Shown here: piece by piece, positions 33,417 through 43,223 of the stretch
Layout: every line of letters starts with the position of its first letter
Numbering within the stretch: the stretch's first letter is position 1
DNA from: Acidimicrobiaceae bacterium
Lineage (GTDB): Bacteria; Actinomycetota; Acidimicrobiia; Acidimicrobiales; Ilumatobacteraceae
Reading direction: 5' to 3'
DNA: 64,000 nt
NCBI GenBank assembly: GCA_016722025.1
Contig: JADKGZ010000021.1
Location: forward strand, 1-64,000
The notes under the pieces: generated by a model
Database searches by the model: none
Told to the model about the DNA's origin: nothing
The model's input: only the letters and a program-made list of their open reading frames with translations
Position numbers and translations under genes: made by a program

Positions 33417-35903
33417 ATGCTGTCGTTGGCGAAGCTCGGTCGAGGCAGCGAGGGGTACTACCTCGACGCAGTCGCGAAGGGCGCTGAGGATTACTACGTC
33501 GGTCGCGGTGAGGCGCCGGGGTACTGGGCCGGACGCGGAGCTGAGCTGCTCGGCCTCGATGGTGAGGTGACGCCCGAGGTACTGCGGGCGGTTCTCGCCG
33601 GCACCGCTCCCGACGGCTCGATGCTCGGCGCGGCCAACCGAACCGTGCCCGGCTTTGATCTCACCTTCTCGGTGCCCAAGTCGGTGTCTGTGCTCGCCGC
33701 GCTCCGTCCCGAGCTGTCGGAGCAGATCGTCGACGCGTGCGAGGTCGCCGTCGCCCGCTCGATCGCCTGGTTGGAGGACAACGCCTGCTTCAGCCGGCGC
33801 GGCCACAACGGTGTGGAGCATGTCGACGGTGACGGCTACGTCGCCGCCGCGTTCCGCCACCGCACCAGCCGAGCCGGCGACCCGCAGCTGCATTGGCACG
33901 TGCTCGTCGCCAACACGACCCGAGGGCCCGACGGCCGGTGGCGCACGCTCGACGGCACTCGTGTCTACCCGGCGCTGCGCACCGCTGGCTTCCTGTTCGA
34001 GGCCGAGATGCGTAACGAGCTGACCAACCGCTTCGGCGTCCAGTGGCGGGCGGCCCGCAACGGCATCTCCGAGATCGACGGCGCTCCCGCCGCGGTGTTG
34101 CGGCACTTCTCCAAGCGGCGGAGCCAGATCGAGGACCGGCTCGCGATCAAGGGCTACTCCAGCGGTCGGGCCGCGCAGGTCGCGGCGCTCAGCACTCGCG
34201 ACCGCAAGGCGAACCCGGAGTCGGACCAGACCCTGCGCGAGCGGTGGCAACGCGAGGCCGAATCGATCGGCTTCGACCCGGCGTCACTGGATCAGCTGCT
34301 CGACCGACCCCGGCGGGCGCTCGTGCTCGACGACGAGATCCCGACCGCGCTGAGCACGAAGGGACTGACGCACAAGAAGTCGACGTTCACTCGTCTCGAC
34401 GCGCTGCGCGACCTCGCCGAGCGGGCCATCGACGGAGCAAGGATCGACGAGGTCGAGCGGGTCACCTCACGGCTGCTCGAAGATCTGGAAGCGGTCGACC
34501 TCGGCGTCGACGCGAACGGCAGCGAAGACGTCGAACTGCGTTCTGGGCGGCGGATCGGCACGGTCACTCGCCGCTACTCGACCCGCGAGCTGCTGGCGTT
34601 GGAGCAGCGGATCATCGACCTCGCTGTTCGGCGCAGCACGACTCCTCGCCCTCAGCTTCTGCCCTCGGTCACGAAGCTCGTGCTCGCCACCAAGCCCGGC
34701 CTGTCCGGTGAACAGCGCGCCGCCGTGCACCGTCTGCTCACCGGTGAGCGACTCGTCGACTGTCTCATCGCGGCGGCCGGGAGCGGGAAGACGTACAGCC
34801 TCAACCTCGCCCGCGAGATGTGGGAGGGCTCTCACTACCGGGTGATCGGCGCCTCGCTCGCCGCCCGGGCAGCCAAGGAGCTGGAGGACCAGGCGCACAT
34901 CCCGTCGCGCACGATCGCCAAGCTGCTGATCGATCTCGACCGTGGCACCGAGAAGCTCGACGACCGGACGGTGCTCGTCATCGACGAGGCCGCGATGGTC
35001 GGGACCCGCGCGCTCGCCCGGTTGTTCGATGCCGCGGAGGCCGGCGGCTCACGGCTCATCCTGGTCGGCGATCCACACCAACTGCAGTCGATCGAAGCCG
35101 GCGGCGTGCTGCGCGGACTCGAGAATCGCCTGCCGACGATCGGGCTCACCGAGAACCGACGACAGCGTCACGCGTGGGAACGTGTCGCGCTCGCCGACCT
35201 GCGCGCCGGCGAGGTGGGTCGCTTCCTCACCGCGTGCCAAGCGAACGGTCGCATCCACGTCGGCGACACGGCCGACAGCGCCAAGCAACAGCTGATCTCG
35301 CACTGGTCGACCCAGCTCCGCTTCAAGCGCGACGTCGTGATTCTCGCCCTCCGCCGCGACGACGTCGCTGACCTCAACCGCCTCGCTCGCGGCAAGATGC
35401 TCGAAGGCCGGCGACTCGGACCGGACGCGCTCATCGCCGGCGACTGCGAGTTCCGAACCGGTGACCGCATGGTGTGCCTGAGGAACCAACGAGCGGATGG
35501 CTTGCTCAATGGACTGCGCGGCGTGGTCACTTCGATCGATCCCGAAGCTCGATCGTTGACCGTCCGCCTGACCGACGGAACGGATCGGGTCGTTCCAGCC
35601 GGGTACCTCGATGCTGGCCACCTCGACCACGGCTACGCGATGACGATTCACAAGGCCCAGGGCCTCACCGCCGACGAGGCGCTTGTACTCGCCACCGACG
35701 ACCTATACCGAGAGGCCGGCTACACCGCACTGAGTCGCGCTCGTCTCGCAACCCAGGTGTTCGTCGCCGCCGACGACTTCGATGATGACCCGAGCATCGA
35801 CCTGAGCCACGCGGTGCGACAGAGCGGCTCTCGAGTGCCCAACTTCGATCTGGCCCGCTCGTTGGGTCGGTCTCATGCTGACCACCTAGCAATCGATCGG
35901 TAG
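33417..35903 (+). CDS. MobF-family conjugative relaxase/helicase (TraA-like)
   Basis: An 828-aa protein. The N-terminal TrwC relaxase domain has the three-His motif H148, H159 and H161 in FRHRTSRAGDPQLHWHV, and Tyr pairs near the N-terminus (EGYYLDAV, AEDYYVGR) of which one is the likely nicking residue. The C-terminal half is a RecD/TraI-like helicase: Walker A AAAGSGKT (K458), VLVIDEAAMVGT, LVGDPHQLQSIEAGG and TIHKAQGLTADEAL. ATG 33417 begins at the conserved MLSLAKL. It should nick oriT and unwind the transferred strand. No coupling protein or secretion genes accompany it. Confidence 0.9.
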   Translation: MLSLAKLGRGSEGYYLDAVAKGAEDYYVGRGEAPGYWAGRGAELLGLDGEVTPEVLRAVLAGTAPDGSMLGAANRTVPGFDLTFSVPKSVSVLAALRPELSEQIVDACEVAVARSIAWLEDNACFSRRGHNGVEHVDGDGYVAAAFRHRTSRAGDPQLHWHVLVANTTRGPDGRWRTLDGTRVYPALRTAGFLFEAEMRNELTNRFGVQWRAARNGISEIDGAPAAVLRHFSKRRSQIEDRLAIKGYSSGRAAQVAALSTRDRKANPESDQTLRERWQREAESIGFDPASLDQLLDRPRRALVLDDEIPTALSTKGLTHKKSTFTRLDALRDLAERAIDGARIDEVERVTSRLLEDLEAVDLGVDANGSEDVELRSGRRIGTVTRRYSTRELLALEQRIIDLAVRRSTTPRPQLLPSVTKLVLATKPGLSGEQRAAVHRLLTGERLVDCLIAAAGSGKTYSLNLAREMWEGSHYRVIGASLAARAAKELEDQAHIPSRTIAKLLIDLDRGTEKLDDRTVLVIDEAAMVGTRALARLFDAAEAGGSRLILVGDPHQLQSIEAGGVLRGLENRLPTIGLTENRRQRHAWERVALADLRAGEVGRFLTACQANGRIHVGDTADSAKQQLISHWSTQLRFKRDVVILALRRDDVADLNRLARGKMLEGRRLGPDALIAGDCEFRTGDRMVCLRNQRADGLLNGLRGVVTSIDPEARSLTVRLTDGTDRVVPAGYLDAGHLDHGYAMTIHKAQGLTADEALVLATDDLYREAGYTALSRARLATQVFVAADDFDDDPSIDLSHAVRQSGSRVPNFDLARSLGRSHADHLAIDR

Positions 35904-36382
35904 CACTCCGCGAGATCGGCAGCTCATTTCGCTCCACCCAGCAGGGCACTTCGGGGCCCGCCCTACGCCGCAGATCGCCGGATCGGTGAGCAATTGTCGG
36001 GTCCCCCGGTGAACGTTCTGTGCTGGCCGCTCGAGAGTTATGCGGCATTGGCGCAGCCAGCATGCTTCCAGCGGCCGCCGATCCCGTTTACGAACGGTTC
36101 GATTCCCGTCCACCTTCGCCAACAAGCTGGAGGTCAGTGTCCATCAACTGAGAACGCACGGACCCTGTGTGACCTAACCGAGATCCTCGGCCCACTCGCC
36201 TCAGGCGACACTCGGGCGAAGGAAGTGACGACCATCGTCGTTCTCAATGACTATGCGGCACGTCGACCTGCTGCTCGCCGTCATCAATGCCCGCGTCGGC
36301 ATGCCGTCGCGGCGTCCAACCTGCGGTCCACGCAGCGCAAAACGCCCGGGTCCGACATATCAATGTGTGAAAACCTGGGCTT
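35904..36382. other. 479-bp gap with a tRNA 3'-end-like fragment
   Basis: No convincing gene. At about 36094-36121 the sequence ACGGTTCGATTCCCGTCC runs on to end in CCTTCGCCA. GGTTCGATTCC matches the tRNA B-box consensus, and a terminal CCA follows at the right distance, but no complementary acceptor strand or full cloverleaf is found upstream. It may be a remnant attachment site from another tRNA-targeting element or chance. The segment separates the transfer module from the lower-GC right half of the element. Confidence 0.45.
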
Positions 36383-38386
36383 GTGGACGACTACAGCGAC
36401 GAAGACGACGACGACGGTTCGGCACCGCCGGATCCGGAGCCGTATGTCTTCGATCCTTCACATGTTGCAGATGCCGCTGCGATGCTCGATTCGGCATGCA
36501 CCGACCTGCAACACGGGTACACGAGTGAGCGTCGCGTAATCGCTCTCGCTGACGCACGCGGGCTTGGAGACAGCCCGCTCATGTGGGAACTGGTGCACGC
36601 AGTCGGGCACGACCTCCAACGGGAGATCGGTGGACGTCCGGGGTGCTCACTCGGTCGCAACATCGACGAGCATCTCCTGCGCTGGCCCCGACCGGTTGCG
36701 AGCGCTCCTGCCGATGCACTTCAGCTCTGGGAGGCTGCGGCAATGTCGGTGACGGCCCCGGCTGCAATTGCACGCATGGAGGACCTGCTCTTTGAGCGCC
36801 GAGTCGGCAACGGTCTACATCGGGCCCGCCGGGCAGCTAGCAACTACCTCCTCGCAATCGATGTGGCTGCCGAGTTGGGCATGGACGAGGTCGACGCGCT
36901 CGTCCGAGCGTGGACGCTTGCTCGTTCCGTCAGAGAAGGCGCTGTCGACGCAGATGTACGGCATCGAATGGCCCGGATCTGCGAGGAGGCCATGGCGAAT
37001 ACACCCGGCGCTCGTCCGGGGGTCGTTCTTCCACTGCTCCAAGCCCTCGCTCAAGGACCGGTGACCAACCCGGACCCCCATGACGTCGATGGATTGCTCA
37101 CGATTGCCGCGGCCGTGTTCCGCAGAGGCGATCTCGCCGAACAGATCGCCTCCGACCGACGACGCCGTGCTAGCGGCGACCCAGAGGTGCTGGAGCGGAT
37201 AGCCCGGGACGAGGTCGCTGCCTACTTTGCGGAAGCCGATAGCTCACCAAACGGCGCAGTGCGGATGCACCACCTGAACGCCGCAGCACGTGTGGCGACG
37301 GATCGAGGGCTGACTGAGCTGGCCCGGGAGGCTGCGGCGAGAATGCAGCGAATCGGTACATCCGAGCTTGGGATGCAGGTCATACGTGCGGAGTCCAGCT
37401 TGCCGAAGTACGTGCCTGAGAGCTTCATCGCAGGATTCACCCATGGCAGCTCGTGGCGTGACGGCCTCTCCTACTTCCTCGCCACCGGCGTCCCATCAGG
37501 AGATGTTGATCAACTGCGTCGCACCGGGTTGGAGCAGAGGGGGACGCTTGCGAGCTTGTTCGCGACGACGCTCTTTGGCGCCAACGGTCTGCCCATTGTT
37601 ACGGCGGCGGACAAGCAGGCGCACAGCATGAGCCAAACAGCGTCAATGTCTGCGCAGTACTACGGCCACATGTTCGCAGCCGGACTCGATCACATTGCTG
37701 AGCGCTTCGGGGTACCACCCTTGGAGGAGATCGCTGATGCGATCATTGAAATGGGATGTAGAGATCCTCGGTTAGCGCAAGGGCTGGCACTCGGCTTCAA
37801 GCACTACTTCGATCGTGACTACCAAAGCTGCGCAGCTGTCGTCATCCCGAAGTTCGAGGCTTCGGCTAGGAGCTTGTTGCGGGAACTTGATGAAGGTATC
37901 TACCGCGTTCAAGTAGGCAACGATCCGGGTGGCTACGTGGGCCTCTACAACCTCTTGAGCGAACTGAAGGAGCTGGCGCTCGATGAGTCATGGGCCTATT
38001 TCTTCGAATGGCTCTTTCTCGGCCCATACGGCGCGAACCTACGAAACGACGTCGCTCACGGCTTCGTGTTCGATCCTGGACCGGTGTACGCCGCCCTCCT
38101 ACTCCGTGCAGTGTCGGTACTCGTGCTCGTCGCCGACATACTTCCGGCCGACGAATACCTCCCGAAGGCCGGCGTGGTCCAGATGGAACCCCGTCCGAGA
38201 CAGGTCGTGCTTGACTCGCTGGCCGACCCCGTAAGGAGCGACCGACTCTCGCGCTCTGTGTCGACCGCAGCAAATGTGCTGGAAAGAGCGGTGTGGTGGT
38301 TGCGGGCTCGCGCCGCTCTTCGAATCACTCGCCGTCGGAATCGAGACAGCGACGTAGACGGCGAACGTCCGGACCGTTCGCCATAG
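36383..38386 (+). CDS. DUF4209-like protein with HEPN RNase-type motif
   Basis: A 667-aa, mostly helical cytoplasmic protein from GTG 36383. The acidic N-terminus (MDDYSDEDDDDG) leads into a long alpha-helical region. Near the C-terminus GANLRNDVAHGFVF contains R-N-D-V-A-H, the Rx4-6H arrangement of HEPN ribonucleases with the polar residue after Arg. The surrounding pattern resembles DUF4209. It is a good candidate for an RNA-cutting abortive-infection type protein, but no activity is proven. Base and codon use look less GC-biased than in the transfer module. Confidence 0.65.
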   Translation: MDDYSDEDDDDGSAPPDPEPYVFDPSHVADAAAMLDSACTDLQHGYTSERRVIALADARGLGDSPLMWELVHAVGHDLQREIGGRPGCSLGRNIDEHLLRWPRPVASAPADALQLWEAAAMSVTAPAAIARMEDLLFERRVGNGLHRARRAASNYLLAIDVAAELGMDEVDALVRAWTLARSVREGAVDADVRHRMARICEEAMANTPGARPGVVLPLLQALAQGPVTNPDPHDVDGLLTIAAAVFRRGDLAEQIASDRRRRASGDPEVLERIARDEVAAYFAEADSSPNGAVRMHHLNAAARVATDRGLTELAREAAARMQRIGTSELGMQVIRAESSLPKYVPESFIAGFTHGSSWRDGLSYFLATGVPSGDVDQLRRTGLEQRGTLASLFATTLFGANGLPIVTAADKQAHSMSQTASMSAQYYGHMFAAGLDHIAERFGVPPLEEIADAIIEMGCRDPRLAQGLALGFKHYFDRDYQSCAAVVIPKFEASARSLLRELDEGIYRVQVGNDPGGYVGLYNLLSELKELALDESWAYFFEWLFLGPYGANLRNDVAHGFVFDPGPVYAALLLRAVSVLVLVADILPADEYLPKAGVVQMEPRPRQVVLDSLADPVRSDRLSRSVSTAANVLERAVWWLRARAALRITRRRNRDSDVDGERPDRSP

Positions 38387-38515
38387 ATGTTCCTCGCACC
38401 TCACTGATCAGCTGACGCTCGACTCGGTGCCTGTTGGCAGATAGCTATGCGCGTTCGCGGAGCACGCCACGGTGCGCTGGCTCGTCGATCGTCTGGACAC
38501 CCCTAGTGTTCTTGC

Positions 38516-39217
38516 GTGGACGACGGGGACGAAGCCGAACCGACTGGGCTACCAGGCCCGGCCGCTCGTCCTGTTCTCGACGGGCTTCGACTCACGCTGT
38601 TTGAGGCGTTGTCGTCGAAACGCCCGGTACTCGGCCAGATGTACCTCGGCGCCTTGGCGGCGCTGGATCGAGGCGATCCTGAGTCCCTTGCTCAGAGCGC
38701 CCATTCGATGCGCGAACTGCTTGAGAAGCTTCCGACCTATGTCGAAGGAATTCCGCAGGAGCGTCGCTCCCCGTCGCTTACTGAAGCTGCAAGGAATTTG
38801 GCGACGTCCTTCAACCAGGCGAAGGACACCAGCGGCTGCTGGACGGATGACGATTGGCGCGGTGAGATCGACGCATCACTGCGCAAGCTGCTTCGGAAGG
38901 GGCTACCCAGCTTCCTCGCCGTCGCCGCCGCCATGAAGCCGCCACGTCGAACAGAACGGGCTGAACTGCTGCGACGGGTCGACAACGGCCCGCTTCCGAT
39001 GCCAGCGGTCGTCGAAGAACTCCGAATCGCCGAATGGGAGGTGTACAGCGGATTCTTTCAAGGTGTTTCCCATCACACACGTGAGACATCCACCGAAGAG
39101 GTTGCAAACATGATGCGTCGATGCGAACAGTTTCTGTTGGATCGTCTCGTTCCGAGGACGTTCGAGAACCGAGCTGCGATCGCTGCGATCATCGCTGAGG
39201 TGGAGCATGGCAAATAG
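38516..39217 (+). CDS. Helical hypothetical protein paired with a large downstream partner
   Basis: A 233-aa protein from GTG 38516. Motifs that stand out are YLGALAALDRGDPESLAQ followed by AHSMRELLEKLP, and later SGFFQGVSHHTRETS and EQFLLDRLVPRTF. The pattern is reminiscent of HEPN-like accessory proteins in defence loci, but I do not recognise a named family. The stop overlaps the start of the next gene by 11 bp, so the two act as a coupled pair. Confidence 0.65.
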   Translation: MDDGDEAEPTGLPGPAARPVLDGLRLTLFEALSSKRPVLGQMYLGALAALDRGDPESLAQSAHSMRELLEKLPTYVEGIPQERRSPSLTEAARNLATSFNQAKDTSGCWTDDDWRGEIDASLRKLLRKGLPSFLAVAAAMKPPRRTERAELLRRVDNGPLPMPAVVEELRIAEWEVYSGFFQGVSHHTRETSTEEVANMMRRCEQFLLDRLVPRTFENRAAIAAIIAEVEHGK

Positions 39218-41992
39218 AGCAGATGTCGACCGTGTGTTAGCGAACGTGAGCCGGGCAACTGATCTCGCCTACTTCTTTGACCACCTGACATCACCCGACT
39301 GGATTGAGGCGCTGCAAGAAGCAGAACTCTTCAAATCGCCTCCGTCAGTGGAAGCAGAAGGCGACTACGTCAGGTACCCAGCATGGGCAGCCTCTCGTTA
39401 TCTGGCAAGAGTGGCCCCACTCGCTCCGGAACGGGTGTTCTCGGTCATCAGGCAACTGCCCCACTCGGACAACCCACGCGTCCATGAGGACATCGCCCAG
39501 GCAGCCTCGGCCATGCCAGTTGAGCTGGCTCGCAAACTGGTGTCTCAGATTCGACACTGGGTAGAGACCGACCGTCATCTACTCCTGCTACCGACGCGGG
39601 TCGTCGAACTCGCTGGACATTTGGCCCGCTCCGGCGCATCGGACGACGCAATCGAACTGGCCCGCTCCCTGCTCGCCTTGTCTGTTGACGAGGACATCAT
39701 CGGTCAACGCATCCGCACGCGAGTTTCGGACCATGACTTCGTCGACTTGCTGCAAGATCTCGCCGAGCCGCTCATCGCCGCAGCGCCGGATGCCGCATTG
39801 CGCCTCTTCATCGACCTGCTTGACCATGCACTGAGCGAGCGCTACACGGCACCTCCGACAAGTTCCCGGCGCTTTGATGATGCTTCGATCATCTGGCGCC
39901 CAGACATTGGCGACGAACGCGATGCCGAAGCGCGCTTCCAACCCATCTTGAATTCTCTCGTTGACGCCGTTGTGCGAGCTGCGAGAGCGACCAATGACGT
40001 CAACGATGTGGATCCGTTCGACCTGCTCCAGGGTGCGCGCGCTTCGGTATTCGGCCGCATCGAGTTGCAACTCCTCGCTGGGCTTTCCAATCCGTGTGCA
40101 CCGAACCTTGTGTCACGCCTGCTGGTCAGCCGCTCACAGCTGAGCAACCAAACCCTGGAGCTGGAGTACCTGCGAGCTCTTCGTTCCAAAGCGGATCAGC
40201 TGACGCCCGGTCAAGGCCGCCGGCTGGCGAAGTGGATCCGGATCGGACCACTTCGAGCTGGCTTCCTTGCCAAACGGTTTGGCGACGAATGGCCCGGCTA
40301 TCTCGCAATCTGGCAGGCGCGGCGACTTGCGGCGCTCGGGGTGGCAATCCCGGTCGAAGACACCGTGTGGGCCTCGCCCCTCGTTTCACAAATCGAACCC
40401 TCAGCCCTCGAACCGCACCGACCACCAACCGTCGCGAGCTGGATCGGTCCCTCAAGCCCTCGACGCCCAGAGGATCTTGCAGTCCTAAGCCCGCGAGAGT
40501 TGGTCTCATTTCTCAGCGAATGGACGCCAACTGGCGAATGGGCAACGCCGTCGCCAGAAGGCTTGGGGCGAGCGCTCACGCAGGCAATCGCAAGCATCCG
40601 ATGCGCTTCTCCAAGTCCGCCCTTGAGTTCGTTGGACTGGAACCCGCCTACGTTCGCTCGGTGCTCGCAGGTTTGCGCGAAGGTCTTAAGCAAGGGCATC
40701 GGATTAGCTGGAGCCCCGTCGTCGGCCTCGCAACTTGGGTCGTCAACCAGCCAGTCGGCCAACTCGAAAGAGACTGGATTCACGACGACCGCGACCCGGG
40801 CTGGGACTGGACCTGGACCGAGATTGGTCGCCTTCTCGACGAAGGTCTGACGGACCGGACGAACCGTATTCCCCGGTCCATGGTTGGACAGGTTCGGTTC
40901 CTCGCGCTCCGTCTCATCGACCATTCAGACCCAACCCCTGAATCTGAAGCACAGTACGGCGGTTCGAACATGGAGCCGCACACGCTCTCCATCAACACGA
41001 CGCGTGGAACGGCGGCCCACACGTTGGTACGTCTCGCCTGGTGGGAGCAGCAAGTGCTCGGGCGGAAACGACTGAGCATCGACGTGCAGGCGGCTATAGA
41101 GCGACTAGCGACGCCCAGCGAGGAGCAGTCCCTTGCCGTTCACTCTGTTTTCGGCATGTGGTTCGGAACGCTCACGTGGCTCGACCCAGACTGGGCGGCA
41201 TCGTTGATCGACCGCATCTTTCCGCCAGACCCAGAATCTGAAGCGTTCTGGTGGGCAGCGTGGAGCAGCTTCATCGTGTTCGACCGCCCCAGCCTGGCAG
41301 CTCATGGATTGCTCCGCGATCAGTACTTCGCAGCGATTGAGCGCCTAGGTAGTCCCAAGGAGCCGTTGTACTTCCGCGCTGGCAGAACCCATAGCGAGGC
41401 CCTCGCCAGCCACATCGTGACGTACACCGCCTGGGGCACGGAAGAGGGCCCAACAAACGGTCTGCTGACACGACTCTTCGACGGTCCAGAATCAGGACGT
41501 CTGGAGTACATCCGGCAGGTTGGCCGGTTACTGACAGAACATGGTGAACAGGTATCTCAGTCGAGCGTGGAAGCGTTTCGGAGGTTGTGGGAGATGCGTC
41601 GCTCAGTGTTCGAGAAGACTGCTGGCGACGACATGCGGGCCGAAGTAGCACAGTTCTCGTGGTGGTGCGGCGCAACCGTTCTCGACACTGGATGGTGGGT
41701 GTCCCAATTGCAGTGGGTCGTGAAGAATGTTGACCATCTCGACGCGTCGTTCGTCGTGCTTGAAGCACTGCCGGAGGCTGCCCGCGTGAAGCCGCTTGCT
41801 GCCGTGCTCATCCTTGATGCCATCAGTCGCATGCGGGCAGATCCTTGGGCAATCCCGGGCCATCCTCAGGTTGTCGAAGAGGTGCTGACCATCGCGGTGG
41901 CTGCAGGTGGCGACGCCGGCCGTGAGGCCGTCCGACTGATACACGACCTGGGGGCGAGGGAAGTCGCTGACTTCAGCCGATTGCTGCCGTAG
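39207..41992 (+). pseudogene. Large alpha-helical-repeat protein, single-base frameshift
   Basis: Two overlapping frames together encode one protein of about 928 aa. Frame 1 (from ATG 39207) has repeat-like helices (VFSVIRQLPHSDNPRVHEDI) and holds up to LGRALTQAIAS at about 40595. The coding pattern then continues in another frame as PMRFSKSALEFVGLEPAYVRS up to the stop at 41992. Adding one base near 40596 joins them as QAIASNPMRFSK. The C-terminal half is Trp-rich and ends RLIHDLGAREVADFSRLLP. No known catalytic domain is seen. It is coupled to the preceding 233-aa gene (11-bp overlap). The lesion could be real inactivation or a base-call error. Confidence 0.65.
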
Positions 41993-42083
41993 CCCAACTA
42001 TCAGTAGCGACGTCTGCCGAGCACTTAGGATCCTCTGGGCACGTCACGAGGTAGACCTCGGGCACGTCTGGCATAGTCGGTGT

Positions 42084-42881
42084 GTGCGGGCGCTCGGTAT
42101 CGATCTTGCGGCTGAGGCCAAGTCCACGGGAGCGGTGATGGTCGAGCCCGTCGGTCACCGTCGATGGCGAGCTGCCGAACTGAACGGCACGCTGCACGAC
42201 GACCGACTGGTCCTTGCAGCTCAGCGCGCTGACGTGATCGGTGTCGACTCGCCGCTCGGGTGGCCGGCTGCCTTCCTGAGCGCTGTGACGGCGCACCACG
42301 CGCTTCAACCTTGGCCTGCCCCGACCGAGCGTGCGACGTTGACGCACCGCGAAACCGACCGCGCCGTTCGCGCCCTTGGCGTGGGGACTCCCCTGTCCGT
42401 CTCCGCGGACAAGCTCGGGTCGGTGGCGATGCGCTGCGCTCTGTTGCAGCGACGGTGGGCCGATGAAGTCTGGACTCGCCCAGCGCCGCGCGACGGAAGC
42501 GGTCCTCTTGTCGAGACGTACCCCGCCGCAGCCCTCAAGGCGTGGCACGTCGAGAACAAGGGATACAAGAACCGCCGCGATAAGGACGAGGCGCAACGAG
42601 TCCGCGGCAAGGTCGTCGCCGCCATCGAGGACGTCGTCGGCGACTGGCTCGATCTGCAGTTCGTCCGCGCAAGATGCATCACATCGGACCACGTTCTCGA
42701 TGCACTCGTCTGTGCGCTCGTCGCGATCACTGCCAAGGCCGGAGCGACCCAGGTGCCGTCGGAGAACCAACAGCAGGCGGCCCTCATCGAGGGCTGGATC
42801 CACGTACCGTCGCCACTGGCAGCGATCGCACAGCCAGCGATTGGCACGGCCGATGGGCGGCCGGGTTCAGAACGCCCGTGA
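42084..42881 (+). CDS. DUF429 family protein
   Basis: A 265-aa protein from GTG 42084. It begins with the RNase H-like strand RALGIDLAAEAKSTGAV and has ADVIGVDSPLGWPAAF, HRETDRAVR and VETYPAAALKAW, the standard DUF429 pattern. The conserved Asp/Glu residues suggest a nuclease-like fold of unknown substrate. DUF429 genes are common on genomic islands. It is the last gene before the right end of the element. Confidence 0.8.
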   Translation: MRALGIDLAAEAKSTGAVMVEPVGHRRWRAAELNGTLHDDRLVLAAQRADVIGVDSPLGWPAAFLSAVTAHHALQPWPAPTERATLTHRETDRAVRALGVGTPLSVSADKLGSVAMRCALLQRRWADEVWTRPAPRDGSGPLVETYPAAALKAWHVENKGYKNRRDKDEAQRVRGKVVAAIEDVVGDWLDLQFVRARCITSDHVLDALVCALVAITAKAGATQVPSENQQQAALIEGWIHVPSPLAAIAQPAIGTADGRPGSERP

Positions 42882-42931
42882 CGGATGAACCTGGCCGACA
42901 GAACACGCGCCAGCAGCGCCGAGAATGCTGC

Positions 42932-42952
42932 GTTGCTCCCGGGTTGCTCCCG
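42932..42952 (+). repeat. Two copies of GTTGCTCCCG, right arm-type integrase sites
   Basis: Copies at 42932-42941 and 42943-42952, identical to the four left-end copies and in the same orientation, 72 bp inside attR. The 342-bp stretch 42882-43223 around attR holds no convincing gene. Confidence 0.85.
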
Positions 42953-43023
42953 CTCCCAAGCATCGAACCCGATCAGAAACATGTCCTGAGCAGGCACGAC
43001 GCGGCCACCAACACCCGAACCTG

Positions 43024-43047
43024 CGAATCCCTCCCGTTCCGCCAAGG
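43024..43047 (+). repeat. attR core, 24 bp
   Basis: Perfect copy of 23834-23857 (the tRNA-Ser 3' end) without the rest of the tRNA, so it marks the right boundary of the element. Confidence 0.93.
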
Positions 43048-43160
43048 TTGTCCGATTCCTCGCAGCGGCGTTTCGGACGGGTCTCGTCGACCCCGGCGCG
43101 GTCTCCCGGTTCGACGCCGGTTCGCAACCGACCGGCTTGACGGGTGAATCGCCGACCGGC

Positions 43161-43212
43161 TTGACATAAGACTTCATATAAGTGTTCCTTGCCTTCGGAG
43201 GGGAACACTTAT
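43161..43212 (+). promoter_or_regulatory. Promoter/operator of the AbiE-like operon
   Basis: ATAAGTGTTCC (43178-43188) and GGAACACTTAT (43202-43212) form a perfect 11-bp inverted repeat with a 13-nt spacer. AbiEi antitoxins are known to repress their own operon through such repeats. TTGACA (43161-43166) and a TTATAC box (43209-43214) flank it; the GTG start at 43224 is so close to the latter that the mRNA may be leaderless. CCGACCGGCTTGAC is directly repeated at 43128-43141 and 43152-43165. Confidence 0.65.
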
Positions 43213-43223
43213 ACCCTTGCCTT

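Larger units (their letters stand above)
23834..43047 (+). mobile_element. 19.2-kb integrative mobilizable element in tRNA-Ser
   Basis: Bounded by a 24-bp perfect direct repeat that begins in the tRNA-Ser T arm (23834-23857) and recurs at 43024-43047. The tyrosine integrase gene lies directly inside the left end. The decamer GTTGCTCCCG is repeated four times inside the left end and twice inside the right end, as expected for arm-type integrase sites. Cargo includes an excisionase-like gene, a MobF relaxase/helicase, a palindrome cluster and several candidate defence modules. No mating-pair or FtsK/TraB DNA-translocation genes are visible, so it would need a helper for transfer. Part of the right half (36.4-42 kb) looks lower in GC than the rest. 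Confidence 0.9.

Noticed and set aside
36035..36121. A functional tRNA gene
   Set aside because: Only the T-arm/CCA end fits; the T stem has mismatches and no acceptor 5' strand or anticodon arm can be paired.
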